A stretch of DNA of 64,000 nucleotides from Albimonas marina (GCF_029223255.1 NZ_JARHUC010000003.1:186001-250000), one strand, 5' to 3'; numbered from the stretch's first letter, positions 31,232 to 42,168 are shown. Notes: generated by a model from the letters alone, not told the origin. Made by a program: numbers and translations.

Positions 31232-32068
31232 TCAGACGACGCCGCGCGCCTCCTTGCCGCCCAGCGCGTAGTAGACGGCCTGCACCGCCTGCATCAGCGG
31301 GGGGGATGGCTGGCCCGTCTCGGCCAGCCGGCACTCGCCCTGGAAGCGACGGATGGCGGCGGCGGTCTTGGGGCCCATCAGCCCGTCGGCGTCGCCCGCG
31401 TCCGCGCCCAGGAAGTTCAGCGCCACCTGGAGGTCGCGCACCGTCTCGACCCGGAAGCCGGTCCCCTCGACGGTCGAGAACTTGCGGTAGGCGGCGGCCA
31501 TCTTCTCGTCATAGCGGTTCTTCTTGAACGAGGGCCCGTTGTAGCCCCGCGCGAAGCCCGCCCAGTCGCGCGCCCGCAGCGCGCGGTCGAGCCCGTTGCG
31601 CTTCACGAAGGCCACGAAGGCGTCGAGCTGCGCCTCCTCGGAGGCGCACATCGCCTCGACGAAGTCCTCCACCGTGCGGAAGCCGCAGGTCGAGGCGTTG
31701 AAGCCCATGATCTGGAACTTGCCCCAGGAGGCCGACTCCAGCGCCGCCGCGCGGTCGAGCGCGATGGCCTCCGCCAGCCGGTCGTATTCGGCCGTCCCGC
31801 CAGAATAGCCCCCGGGCGAGGGGTTCGAGACGCCGGAATGCTTGGCGTCGTGCACGTTGCGGGTGGTGCGGGAGAAGATGTGGCGCTCGAACAGGATCGG
31901 CGGCCGGCCGTCGGGCAGGAAGGCGGCGCCGCGGGATTCGACCTCGGCCACCGCCTTCACCGCGGCCAGCTCGCATCCCAGCGCCTCGGCGGCCTCGATG
32001 TAGGGGCGGTCGTCGGTGATGGGCTCGGCCTCGCCGGCGAAGGCGAGGGGCGTCGCGTCGTCGGGCAT
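31232..32068 (-). CDS. N-acetylmuramidase endolysin with C-terminal peptidoglycan-binding domain
   Basis: 278-aa phage-type endolysin that cleaves the glycan strand of peptidoglycan. The N-terminal muramidase domain (N-acetylmuramidase/DUF3380 type) has the catalytic AVAEVESRGAAF (Glu near residue 43), ILFERHIFSRTT and the later ASWGKFQIMGFN. A peptidoglycan-binding helical domain follows from about residue 205 (VRDLQVALNFLGADAGDADG, MGPKTAAAIRRFQ). No signal peptide, so holin-dependent release is expected. GGGAG precedes the ATG. It is the first gene of a two-gene lysis unit; no phage structural genes are in the window. Confidence 0.9.
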   Translation of the reverse strand: MPDDATPLAFAGEAEPITDDRPYIEAAEALGCELAAVKAVAEVESRGAAFLPDGRPPILFERHIFSRTTRNVHDAKHSGVSNPSPGGYSGGTAEYDRLAEAIALDRAAALESASWGKFQIMGFNASTCGFRTVEDFVEAMCASEEAQLDAFVAFVKRNGLDRALRARDWAGFARGYNGPSFKKNRYDEKMAAAYRKFSTVEGTGFRVETVRDLQVALNFLGADAGDADGLMGPKTAAAIRRFQGECRLAETGQPSPPLMQAVQAVYYALGGKEARGVV

Positions 32069-32379
32069 GCGGAAGCTCCCCTGCGTCGCTGCATCGAAAC
32101 GAGACGGATGTCCCGAGTCTAAAAATTAGAAGACATTTTCTTAAAGTGAGGTGAATGCATCGACGAATTCAACGAATCGGATTGAATATGTTAGGCGATG
32201 AAACCGGATTAAGGAAAGCTTACGCAGATGGAGGCGTCTTCATAATTCTGACGCCCAAGTTCACAGCCGGTTTACGCAAGGGCGGCCAGAGTGCCCGCCG
32301 CCCGTTTGCGTCGGGCACGCCCGAGAGGGGGGCGAGATTGGAGATGCGGCGCGCCTGACGCCGCACGGGGAGGGGATTG
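32069..32379. promoter_or_regulatory. AT-rich divergent regulatory region between lysis cassette and sigma-54-type activator
   Basis: 311 nt, with 32110-32280 clearly AT-rich in a GC-rich window. It contains the palindrome TCTAA-AAA-TTAGA (32118-32130), 50 nt upstream of the endolysin start, and TTAA-N7-TTAC (32209-32223), one base from the CtrA consensus TTAA-N7-TTAA. A weaker TTAA-N7-TGAA begins at 32141. No canonical sigma-54 promoter (TGGCAC-N5-TTGC) was seen. The short open frame 32155-32358 is judged spurious. It probably holds both divergent promoters. Confidence 0.6.
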
Positions 32380-33720
32380 ATGACGTCGCCGGCACATCGC
32401 CCGCGGCTGGTCCTGGTGGATCCCGACGATCGGCGCCGCGCCCGGCTCGAGGCGCTGGGCCGGGAGCTCGGCCTGCGCTGCGCGCCGATCCGCGCGGCCG
32501 CCGACGCGCCGGACCGGCCCGATCCGCGCGCCGCCCTCGTGATCTGCGTCGGACCGGCCGAGGCGGGGGCGCTCGCCCGCCTGCGCGCCGCCTGTCCGGG
32601 CGCCCGCCTGATCGTGGCCGCCGCCGACCGCGGCCAGGACGCCGCCATCCAGGCCCTGCGCGCGGGCGCGGACGATTTCGTGTCGCTCTCGGGCGGCGAC
32701 GCGGACCTCGCCGCGCGGGTCGCCCATCATCTCAGCGAGATGCGCGGGGCCGCTCCGGCCGACGAGGCCGCCCCCGACGCCGAGGCGCTGCGCTGCGGCC
32801 TGGTCGGCGCCAGCCGCGCCATCGCCGAGCTGCGCGCCTTCCTGCGCCGGGTCGCGGCCAGCGAGGCCACGGCCCTGATCGCCGGGGAGACCGGGGCGGG
32901 CAAGGAATGCGCCGCCCTGATGCTGCACCGCTGCTCGCGCCGCGCGAACGGGCCGCTGGTGGCGCTGAACTGCGCCGCCATCCCCGACGAGCTGGTGGAG
33001 GGGGAGCTCTTCGGCCATGTCCGCGGCGCCTTCTCGGGTGCGGTGCGCGACCATCCGGGCAAGATGCGCCTCGCCGACGGGGGGACGCTGTTCCTCGACG
33101 AGGTGGGCGACCTCTCGGCCGCCGCGCAGGCCAAGCTGCTGCGCGCGATCGAGACGCGGGAGGTGCACGCCCTGGGCGCCCGCGTCGCCGCCCGGTTCGA
33201 TGCGCGCGTGATCGCCGCGACCAACCGTGACCTCGCCGCCGAGGTCGCCGCGGGGCGCTTCCGCGAGGATCTCTTCTACCGCCTCGCCGTGGCCCGCATC
33301 CGCGTGCCCCCGCTGCGCGAGCGGCGCGAGGATGTGGCGCCGCTCGCCCGCCTGCTGCTGTCGCGCATGGCCCGGCCGGCGCGCCTTTCCGAGCCCGCCG
33401 CGGCGGCGCTGGTCGCCCACGACTGGCCCGGCAACGCGCGCGAGCTGCGCAACGCGCTCGAGGTCGCGGCCATCGGGCGGGAGGGGCGCGAGATCCGCCT
33501 CGCGGACCTCCCCCCCGGCCTGCGCCCGCCCGGCTGGGTCGGCGAGGGCGCCGGCGGCTGGGGGCAGGAGGCCGCGGAGGACGAGCGCCTCGCCCTCGCC
33601 GACGCCCTGCGCCGCGCGGGCGGCAACAAGGCCGCCGCGGCGCGGGCGCTGAACTGCTCGCGCATGACGCTCTACCGCCGCATGGCCCGTCACGGGATGG
33701 GGGACGGGCAGGGGGCCTGA
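32380..33720 (+). CDS. Sigma-54-type AAA+ activator with pseudo-receiver domain
   Basis: 446-aa regulator in three parts: an N-terminal receiver-like domain (about 8-120), a AAA+ domain (about 138-370) and a Fis-type helix-turn-helix (NKAAAARALNCSRMTLYRRM near the end). The receiver keeps acidic residues at the start (VDPDD) but lacks the phospho-acceptor Asp (LVICVG at 53-58), the Thr/Ser (VAAAD) and the Lys (FVSLSG), so it should not be phosphorylated. Walker A is GETGAGKE (169-176), Walker B GGTLFLDE (234-241), and the sigma-54-contact loop reads GAFSGA (216-221) instead of GAFTGA. The ATG is preceded by GGGGAGGGG. It is divergent from the lysis cassette; controlling it is a hypothesis. 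Confidence 0.9.
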   Translation: MTSPAHRPRLVLVDPDDRRRARLEALGRELGLRCAPIRAAADAPDRPDPRAALVICVGPAEAGALARLRAACPGARLIVAAADRGQDAAIQALRAGADDFVSLSGGDADLAARVAHHLSEMRGAAPADEAAPDAEALRCGLVGASRAIAELRAFLRRVAASEATALIAGETGAGKECAALMLHRCSRRANGPLVALNCAAIPDELVEGELFGHVRGAFSGAVRDHPGKMRLADGGTLFLDEVGDLSAAAQAKLLRAIETREVHALGARVAARFDARVIAATNRDLAAEVAAGRFREDLFYRLAVARIRVPPLRERREDVAPLARLLLSRMARPARLSEPAAAALVAHDWPGNARELRNALEVAAIGREGREIRLADLPPGLRPPGWVGEGAGGWGQEAAEDERLALADALRRAGGNKAAAARALNCSRMTLYRRMARHGMGDGQGA

Positions 33721-33976
33721 GCGGGCCGCTCGCGCCTCCACCGCCGCTCTCCGCGCCCCGGCGCCGCCGGCCGGGCCGGTCGTCCGCCGCTTCCGCCTCG
33801 CCGGCCCTCCCGTCCCGCGTTGCCCCCGGCTCTCGCCGCGCCTAGGCTGCGCGCGCCGAGGCCCCGGACACAGGGCGCCCGGCCGGGGAGGAGCGAGTCC
33901 GCGCCGCCGCGCGGGGCCGTCGCCTGCGCCTTTCCGATCCCGCCCCGCCCCGATCCGGGGCCGCATCGGAGCCGCC

Positions 33977-34774
33977 ATGTCCGCCTATCGACCCTTCTCC
34001 CGCTCCGTCGCCGGGCGCGTCGCCTTCGTCACCGGGGCGGGCTCGGGCATGGGGCGGGCCACCGCCCATCTCTTCGCCCGCGAGGGCGCCCGCGTCGTCG
34101 CCGCCGACCTCCACGACGCCTCCGTCCAGGCCGTCGCCGCCGAGATCGACGCCGCCCGCGCCGGGGATCCGTCCATCGGCGAGGTCCTGCCGCTGGCCTT
34201 CGACGTGGCCGACGCCGAGGCCGGCCGCGCGGCGATGGCCACGGTCGAGGCGCGCTTCGGCGGGCTCGACATGCTGATCAACAACGCGGGCTTCCTCGAG
34301 ACCTCGGCCCTCGACGCCGAGGACTACGACCGGGTCTGGTCGCGCACGCTCGAGGTGATGCTGACCGCCCACCAGCGGCTGATCCGGGCGGCGCTGCCGC
34401 TGCTGCGCCGCTCCGACTGCGCGCGGATCGTCAACATCTCCTCGACCGACGGGCTGGGCGCCTCGCCCCGCCACTCGCCCTACACCGCCGCCAAGCACGG
34501 CGTCATCGGCCTGACGCGGGCGCTGGCGGTGGACCTCGGCCCCGAGGGGATCACGGTGAACGCGGTCTGCCCCGGCCCCGTGCGCACCGCGATCACCGAG
34601 GCGATCCCCGAGGAGCACAAGGCGATCTTCGTGCGCCGCCGCGTGCCCCTGCGCCGCTACGCCGAGCCCGAGGAGGTCGCCCACGCCACCCTGTCGCTGT
34701 GCCTGCCCGCCGCCGGCTACATCACCGGCGCCGCGATCCCCGTCGACGGCGGCATGACCATCCGCAACGCCTGA
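33977..34774 (+). CDS. SDR family oxidoreductase, 3-hydroxybutyrate dehydrogenase-like
   Basis: 265-aa short-chain dehydrogenase. The cofactor motif is TGAGSGMG (about 19-26), NNAG is near 96, and the catalytic Ser (ISSTDG) and YTAAKHG (Tyr-x3-Lys near 172-176) are present. VCPGPVRTAITEAIPEEHKA and the C-terminal GAAIPVDGGMT are typical of the family. The overall pattern resembles 3-hydroxybutyrate or 3-oxoacyl reductases, but substrate cannot be assigned. Upstream ribosome site is weak. It precedes the FkbM gene by 74 nt in the same direction. Confidence 0.88.
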   Translation: MSAYRPFSRSVAGRVAFVTGAGSGMGRATAHLFAREGARVVAADLHDASVQAVAAEIDAARAGDPSIGEVLPLAFDVADAEAGRAAMATVEARFGGLDMLINNAGFLETSALDAEDYDRVWSRTLEVMLTAHQRLIRAALPLLRRSDCARIVNISSTDGLGASPRHSPYTAAKHGVIGLTRALAVDLGPEGITVNAVCPGPVRTAITEAIPEEHKAIFVRRRVPLRRYAEPEEVAHATLSLCLPAAGYITGAAIPVDGGMTIRNA

Positions 34775-34848
34775 GCCGCCCCTCCGCGCTTGCGCCCCGG
34801 CGCCCCGCCGGGCCATTGCGGAGAGGCGCCCAGCCGGAGGCCCCGCCG

Positions 34849-35661
34849 ATGCCCGATCCCGACCCCCTCGATCCCGCCCCCCAAAATCCCGCGTCGCCCG
34901 AGGACCGCGCCCGCGCCGCCATGGAGCAGGCCCGCCGGGACCTGTTGGCCGCCCGCGCCGGCTTGCTCGAGGCCCTGCGGACCGAGCGGGGCCGCCGCCG
35001 CGGCCTGCTCAACCAGCGCCTGCACGAGATCAAGCGGATGCTGGTCCCCGACTCCGGCCACGCCAGCCAGGCCGGGCAGGACCGTGCCGTCGATCGCATC
35101 CTGGGCGGCCTGACCGGGGGCGTCTTCGCGGACGTGGGGGGCTACGACGGGATCACCGGTTCCAACACCCTGTTCTTCGAGCAGCGCCGCGGCTGGACCG
35201 GCCTGCTGGTCGAGCCCGCGCCCGACAAGCTCGCCGCCGCCCGCGCCCTGCGCCGCTGCCCCTGCCTGGGCGTGGCCGTGGCGGCCGAGGAGGGCGAGGC
35301 GCAGTTCCTCGAGGTCGCGGCCGGCTACACCCAGATGAGCGGGCTCGTCGACAGCTACGACCCCGGTCTCCTCTCCCAGGTCCGGGCCGATCCGCGCCAT
35401 CGCGAGGTGCTGCGCCAGGTCCCCACCCGCCCCCTCGCCGCGATCCTCGACGAGGCGCCGCGCACCCCCGACTTCGTCTCCCTCGACATCGAGGGCGGAG
35501 AGGTCGCCGCCCTCTCGGTCTTCCCGTTCGCGCGCCACCCGGTGCGCGTCTGGGCGATCGAGAACAACGCCCGCAGCCCCGAGATCCGCCGGATCATGGA
35601 GGCCGCCGGCCACCGCCTGGTGGAGTTCTGCGGCCAGGACGAGATCTGGACGAAGACCTGA
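34849..35661 (+). CDS. FkbM family methyltransferase
   Basis: 270-aa S-adenosylmethionine-dependent methyltransferase of the FkbM type, often acting on sugars or polysaccharides. Visible: FADVGGYDGITGSNTLFFEQ (SAM-binding region, about residues 98-117), LLVEPAPDKLAAAR, and the family C-terminal FVSLDIEGGEVAAL (about 210). Before the domain lies a charged helical segment (about 20-65) with coiled-coil character. The ATG at 34849 follows CCGGAGG; the much longer upstream frame overlaps the SDR gene and is not used. Substrate unknown. Confidence 0.87.
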   Translation: MPDPDPLDPAPQNPASPEDRARAAMEQARRDLLAARAGLLEALRTERGRRRGLLNQRLHEIKRMLVPDSGHASQAGQDRAVDRILGGLTGGVFADVGGYDGITGSNTLFFEQRRGWTGLLVEPAPDKLAAARALRRCPCLGVAVAAEEGEAQFLEVAAGYTQMSGLVDSYDPGLLSQVRADPRHREVLRQVPTRPLAAILDEAPRTPDFVSLDIEGGEVAALSVFPFARHPVRVWAIENNARSPEIRRIMEAAGHRLVEFCGQDEIWTKT

Positions 35662-37833
<2,172 letters not shown>

Positions 37834-38169
37834 ACCGGGGGCGGGACGGGCTTCCGCCCAGCGGCGCGCAGCCGCAGGGAGGAGCGCGGGGGCGAGGGCG
37901 GGGAGGCGCCCTCGCCCCTGCTGCGTTCACGAGGACGCGAGCCGCGCCGCGCCCTTGCAGGCAAGGCCGAAAGCGGGTTTCGCCCGCATCCCGGGCCCCG
38001 ACGCGACGCGGCGGCGCCCGGGCCGGGGTCCGCGTCCGTTCATGCCGCGGCTCGCCGCCTTGCATCGGCGCCGCCCGCGGCTATAGTCCGCGCGGCCTCG
38101 CGGGGCGGGGACGGCGTCCCTACATGGTCCCGCGCAGAAGCAAGTCACGCCAGATCACGAGGAGGCGGC
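37834..38169. other. Intergenic region, 336 nt, with terminator-like hairpin
   Basis: Contains a 12-bp perfect stem at 37889-37900/37907-37918 with a six-base loop, a plausible pobA terminator without a T-run. The rest, which must include the promoter of the yajC-secDF operon, shows no supported gene. Confidence 0.5.
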
Positions 38170-38502
38170 ATGTTCATCACCCCGGCCTACGCCCAGACGG
38201 CCGCAGGCGATCCCATGGGGGCCTTCGGCTCCTTCGTTCCGCTGATCCTGATCTTCGCGATCTTCTACTTCCTGATGATCCGCCCGCAGCAGAAGCGCGC
38301 CAAGGAGCACAAGGCGATGCTCGAGGCGCTGCGCCGCGGCGATCACGTCATCACCGCCGGCGGCCTGATGGGCAAGGTCACGCGGGTCAAGGAAGGCGAG
38401 GACGAGATCGAGGTCGAGATCGCCGAGGGCGTGAAGGTGCGCTGCGTGCGCGGCACCATCGCCCAGGTCGTCTCGAAGACCGAACCGGTCAAGGACGCCT
38501 GA
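38170..38502 (+). CDS. yajC: Sec translocon accessory subunit YajC
   Basis: 110-aa inner-membrane protein, accessory to SecDF. One transmembrane helix (about residues 18-37, SFVPLILIFAIFYFLMIRP) is followed by the conserved RPQQKRAKEHKAML and the cytoplasmic domain with GDHVITAGGLMGKVTRV. GGAGG stands before the ATG. First gene of yajC-secD-secF; secD starts 29 nt later. Confidence 0.95.
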   Translation: MFITPAYAQTAAGDPMGAFGSFVPLILIFAIFYFLMIRPQQKRAKEHKAMLEALRRGDHVITAGGLMGKVTRVKEGEDEIEVEIAEGVKVRCVRGTIAQVVSKTEPVKDA

Positions 38503-38531
38503 TCTCCCGCAGGCCTTAGGCGGAGGGGCGC

Positions 38532-40199
38532 ATGCTCCAGTTCCCCACCTGGAAGGCGGCGTTGGTTCTCCTCGTCTGCCTCGCGGGCGTCGTCTTCTCG
38601 GCGCCCAACATCTTCTACTCGACGGTCGAGCAGGCGAACGACGCCCGCGCGGCGATCGAGGCCGGGAAGACCGATCCGGGTCTGGAGGAGCAGGCCGCGG
38701 CCTGGCCCTCCTGGGCGCCCGCCGACCTGGTCAACCTCGGGCTCGACCTGCGCGGCGGCGCCCACCTGCTGGTCGAGGTCCATGTCGAGGACGTCTACAA
38801 GGAGCGCATGGACGCGCTGTGGCCCGAGGCCCGGCGCGCCCTGCGGGACAAGCGCGACGAGGTCGGCGCCTTCCGCCGCACCGGCGACCGCGCCGACGCC
38901 CTGACCATCCGCCTCGACGACGCGGCCGGGGCCGAGACCGCGGCCGAGGTGCTGCGCGGCCTCGCCCAGCCGGTCAACGCCGGCCTTCTGGGCGGCGGCG
39001 GGCCGGACCTGACGGTCTCGGTCGACGGCGCCGCCGTCACCGCCGAGCTGACCGAGCAGGCCAAGACCGCCATCGACGACCGCACCATGGCGCAGTCGCT
39101 CGAGATCGTGCGCCGCCGCATCGACGAGACCGGCACCCGCGAGCCGACGATCCAGCGCCAGGGCGACGACCGCATCCTGGTGCAGGTCCCCGGCGTCGGC
39201 TCGGCCGAGGAGGTGCTGGCGATCATCGGCACCACCGCCAAGCTGACCTTCCACATGGTCGAGGGCACCACCCAGGACGCCGACGCGACCCCGCCGCCGG
39301 GCCAGATCAAGCTGCCCGACGCCGAGAACCCGGGCGTCTACTACCTGCTCGAGGAAAGCGCGCTGATCACCGGCGACCGGCTGACCGACGCCCAACCCGG
39401 CTTCGACAGCCGCACGGGCGAGCCGGTGGTGAACTTCCGCTTCGACGTCGCCGGCGCCCGCCGCTTCGGCGACGTCACCGCCGCGAACGTCGGCCGCCCC
39501 TTCGCCGTGGTGCTGGACGGGGAGGTCATCACCGCCCCCACCATCCGCGAGGCGATCACCGGCGGCTCGGGCCAGATCTCCGGCTCCTTCACGGTCGAGA
39601 GCGCGAGCCAGCTCGCCATCCTGCTGCGCGCCGGCGCCCTGCCGGCCGAGATCACCGTGCTCGAACAGCGCACGGTGGGCCCGGACCTAGGCGCCGACTC
39701 GATCGCCGCGGGCGAGATCGCGGTGCTCGTCGCCTTCGCGGCGGTGCTGATCTTCATGTTCGTCAGCTACGGCCTGTTCGGCTTCTTCGCCAACATCGCG
39801 CTGGTGCTGAACGTGGCGATGCTGATGGCGCTGCTGTCGCTGATCGGGGCCACGCTGACCCTGCCGGGCATCGCGGGCATCGTGCTGACCATCGGCATGG
39901 CGGTCGACGCCAACGTGCTGATCTTCGAGCGCATACGCGAGGAGCTGAAGACCGCCCGAGGCCCCGCAAGGGCCATCGAGGCCGGCTACGCCCGCGCCTT
40001 CACCTCGATCGTGGACGCGAACGTGACCACGCTGATCGCCGCCTCGATCCTGTTCTTCATGGGCTCGGGTCCGGTGAAGGGCTTCGCGGTGACGCTCGCC
40101 CTCGGCATCGTCACCTCGGTGTTCTCCGCCATCCTGGTCACCCGCCTGATGGTCGCCGCCTGGTTCGACCGGGCGCGGCCCAAGACGCTCAAGGTCTGA
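38532..40199 (+). CDS. secD: Protein translocase subunit SecD
   Basis: 555-aa inner-membrane RND-type subunit that uses the proton gradient to help release exported proteins. Signature pieces: GLDLRGGAHLLVEV near residue 72, IDETGTREPTIQRQGDDRI in the first periplasmic domain, and the C-terminal RND block with GMAVDANVLIFERIREEL. Six transmembrane helices, one near the N-terminus and five after about residue 390. GGAGGGG lies before the ATG. It ends 10 nt before secF, so the two are cotranscribed. Confidence 0.97.
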   Translation: MLQFPTWKAALVLLVCLAGVVFSAPNIFYSTVEQANDARAAIEAGKTDPGLEEQAAAWPSWAPADLVNLGLDLRGGAHLLVEVHVEDVYKERMDALWPEARRALRDKRDEVGAFRRTGDRADALTIRLDDAAGAETAAEVLRGLAQPVNAGLLGGGGPDLTVSVDGAAVTAELTEQAKTAIDDRTMAQSLEIVRRRIDETGTREPTIQRQGDDRILVQVPGVGSAEEVLAIIGTTAKLTFHMVEGTTQDADATPPPGQIKLPDAENPGVYYLLEESALITGDRLTDAQPGFDSRTGEPVVNFRFDVAGARRFGDVTAANVGRPFAVVLDGEVITAPTIREAITGGSGQISGSFTVESASQLAILLRAGALPAEITVLEQRTVGPDLGADSIAAGEIAVLVAFAAVLIFMFVSYGLFGFFANIALVLNVAMLMALLSLIGATLTLPGIAGIVLTIGMAVDANVLIFERIREELKTARGPARAIEAGYARAFTSIVDANVTTLIAASILFFMGSGPVKGFAVTLALGIVTSVFSAILVTRLMVAAWFDRARPKTLKV

Positions 40200-40209
40200 G
40201 GAGGGAACG

Positions 40210-41163
40210 ATGCGCCTCAAGCTGGTTCCCGAGGAGACGTCCTTCGACTTCATGTCGCTGGGCAAGTGGGCCGCGGGCCTGTCGGTGGCGGGAATCCTCG
40301 CCTCGATCGTGCTGGTGGTCGCGCTCGGTCTGAACTTCGGCATCGACTTCCGCGGCGGCACGATGATCGAGGCCCGCACCCAGCAGGCCGCCGACATCGG
40401 CGCGATCCGCAACGTGGCGGGCGGCCTCGGCCTCGGCGACGTGGCGGTGCAGGAATTCGGCGAGCCCAACGACGTCCTGATCCGGGTCGAGACCCAGCCC
40501 GGCGACGGCGACGCGCAGATGGCGGTGGTGGGCCAGGTCCAGACCGCCCTCTCCGCCGCCTTCGAGGGGATCGAGTTCCGCCGCGTCGAGGTGGTGGGGC
40601 CCAAGGTCTCGGGCGAGCTGATGTTCGACGGCGTGCTGGCGCTGACCCTCGCGATCGGGGCGATCCTGATCTACATCTGGCTGCGGTTCGAATGGCAGTT
40701 CGCCCTCGGCGCGGTGATCGCGCTGGTCCATGACGTGCTGCTGACCATCGGCGTGTTCTCGATCGTGCGGCTGGAGTTCAACCTCTCGATCATCGCGGCG
40801 CTGCTGACCATCGTGGGCTACTCGCTCAACGACACGGTCATCGTCTTCGACCGCGTGCGCGAGAACCTGCGCAAGTACAAGCAGATGCCGCTGGCCGGCG
40901 TGCTGAACCTGTCGATCAACGAGACGCTGTCGCGCACCGTGATGACCTCCGGCACCACGCTGCTGGCGCTGGTCGCCCTCTACGCGCTGGGCGGCGAGGT
41001 GATCCGCGGCTTCACCTTCGCGATGATCTGGGGCGTGGTGGTGGGCACCTACTCGTCCATCTTCATCGCCGCCTTCTTCCTGCTGAAGCTGGGTGTGAAG
41101 CGCGACTGGTCCAAGCCCGAGAAGGACGCCAAGGCCGGCACCCAGTTCGGCGCGCAGGTCTGA
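40210..41163 (+). CDS. secF: Protein translocase subunit SecF
   Basis: 317-aa partner of SecD in the SecDF-YajC complex of the inner membrane. GIDFRGGTMIEA near residue 46, and the conserved VGYSLNDTVIVFDRVRENL near 203, are diagnostic. Six transmembrane segments are expected: one early and five after about residue 140. Last gene of the operon, followed by a strong terminator at 41201. Confidence 0.97.
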   Translation: MRLKLVPEETSFDFMSLGKWAAGLSVAGILASIVLVVALGLNFGIDFRGGTMIEARTQQAADIGAIRNVAGGLGLGDVAVQEFGEPNDVLIRVETQPGDGDAQMAVVGQVQTALSAAFEGIEFRRVEVVGPKVSGELMFDGVLALTLAIGAILIYIWLRFEWQFALGAVIALVHDVLLTIGVFSIVRLEFNLSIIAALLTIVGYSLNDTVIVFDRVRENLRKYKQMPLAGVLNLSINETLSRTVMTSGTTLLALVALYALGGEVIRGFTFAMIWGVVVGTYSSIFIAAFFLLKLGVKRDWSKPEKDAKAGTQFGAQV

Positions 41164-41200
41164 CGCCTCCGCGCCGGGGCGCCCGCCTCCGACGATCCCC

Positions 41201-41236
41201 AACGCCCCCGCGCCCCGCCCGGCGCGGGGGCGTTTT
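41201..41236 (+). terminator. Intrinsic terminator of the yajC-secD-secF operon
   Basis: A 14-bp perfect stem (41201-41214 with 41221-41234) around CCGCCC, followed by TTTT. It lies 38 nt after the secF stop. Confidence 0.9.
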
Positions 41237-41261
41237 CCGTTTCCGCCCGGCCCGAAACGAA

Positions 41262-41290
41262 ACGGAGCGGCCCGTTGGGGGCCGCTCCGT
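41262..41290 (-). terminator. Terminator for the VPLPA-CTERM gene on the minus strand
   Basis: An 11-bp stem (41262-41272 with 41280-41290) and, read on the minus strand, a following TTTCGTTTCG stretch. It ends the gene at 41336 and sits next to the oppositely directed secF terminator. Confidence 0.75.
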
Positions 41291-41335
41291 CCTGCGTCGA
41301 GCGGCGGGCCGCCGCCCGCCTCGTCGTCCGGGCCG

Positions 41336-42001
41336 TCAGGCGCTCCGGCGGCGGCGCCGCCGCGCCGACACGCCGACCAGCGCGCCCAGCCCGGTCAGGA
41401 CCAGCGGCGCGGCCGCCGGCAGCGGAACCGACGCGCTCACGCCCGAAACGGTGATGTCGTCCAGCGCGAAGCCGCTGCCGCCGATCGAGAAGGTGAACGT
41501 GTCGAACGCGTTCGTGGTGCGGAACGCGATGTGCGCGAGGTCGGCCGCTTCGCCGGCCAGAACCTGATCGGAGCCCGAGTAGCTGTCGACCGGGTTCGCC
41601 CCAAGAAGGAACGAGGCCGCGACGGTGCCCCCCTGGTCATGCCAGCCGATCCCGATCTCCGTGATCGGCGCGGCGAAGGTCAGCGTCACCGACGCCAGCA
41701 GTCCGAACGCGCCGGGATCGATCAGGACGATGTCGCCTCCGCTGTTCAGGGTCAGCGCCCGGCTGGAGAAGGTCCGGGGGTCGTAGGTGTCGCTGGAGTC
41801 GAGGGTTCCGGTGATCGACACGATCCCCAGCGCCGAGAAGATCGGATCGCTGATGCCGATCGTGCCGACGGGCGCGGAGTTGAAGTCCTCGGTATAGGGC
41901 GAGGCGATGTCGCCGGCGTCGATCACCGCGACGGCGGCGGCTTTCATGGGCGCGAACGCGGCGCCGGCCGCGAGCGCGAGGGACAGTGTCGTTCGGATCA
42001 T
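41336..42001 (-). CDS. Secreted VPLPA-CTERM protein
   Basis: 221-aa exported protein with a Sec signal (LSLALAAGAAFAPMKAAA) and a C-terminal VPLPAAAPLVLTGLGALVGV segment ending in RRRRRRSA, the exact VPLPA-CTERM pattern of sorting motif, hydrophobic helix and basic tail. The middle is beta-rich (GTLDSSDTYDPRTFSSRALT, LTFAAPITEIGIGWHDQGG) and resembles lectin-like PEP-CTERM passengers. Expected to be anchored or exposed at the envelope after exosortase processing. Not similar to the VPLPA-CTERM protein at 26865 outside the tail. Confidence 0.88.
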   Translation of the reverse strand: MIRTTLSLALAAGAAFAPMKAAAVAVIDAGDIASPYTEDFNSAPVGTIGISDPIFSALGIVSITGTLDSSDTYDPRTFSSRALTLNSGGDIVLIDPGAFGLLASVTLTFAAPITEIGIGWHDQGGTVAASFLLGANPVDSYSGSDQVLAGEAADLAHIAFRTTNAFDTFTFSIGGSGFALDDITVSGVSASVPLPAAAPLVLTGLGALVGVSARRRRRRSA

Positions 42002-42141
42002 GGCAGGGTCTCACGAACTCATATTGTGAACGCAGAATGAAAGCGTTACGGATCGTTCACTTATTGGCGAGTCCGTTCGTCCGATCAAGGGTTTTCCCGT
42101 CAGGATTCGGCGGCGGGGGGCGCAGCGGACCGGTCCGACAT

Positions 42142-42168
42142 GAAAAAGGGCGTCCCGAAGGACGCCCT
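42142..42168 (-). terminator. Intrinsic terminator of the aminotransferase gene
   Basis: On the minus strand AGGGCGTCC-TTCG-GGACGCCCT is followed by TTTTC: a 9-bp stem with a TTCG tetraloop, 61 nt after the stop. Confidence 0.9.

Noticed and set aside
32155-32358. 67-codon open frame in the AT-rich gap (MHRRIQRIGLNMLGDETGLR...)
   Set aside because: No ribosome site, no recognisable motif, and it crosses probable promoters of the flanking divergent genes. Could be revisited if transcript data show it.
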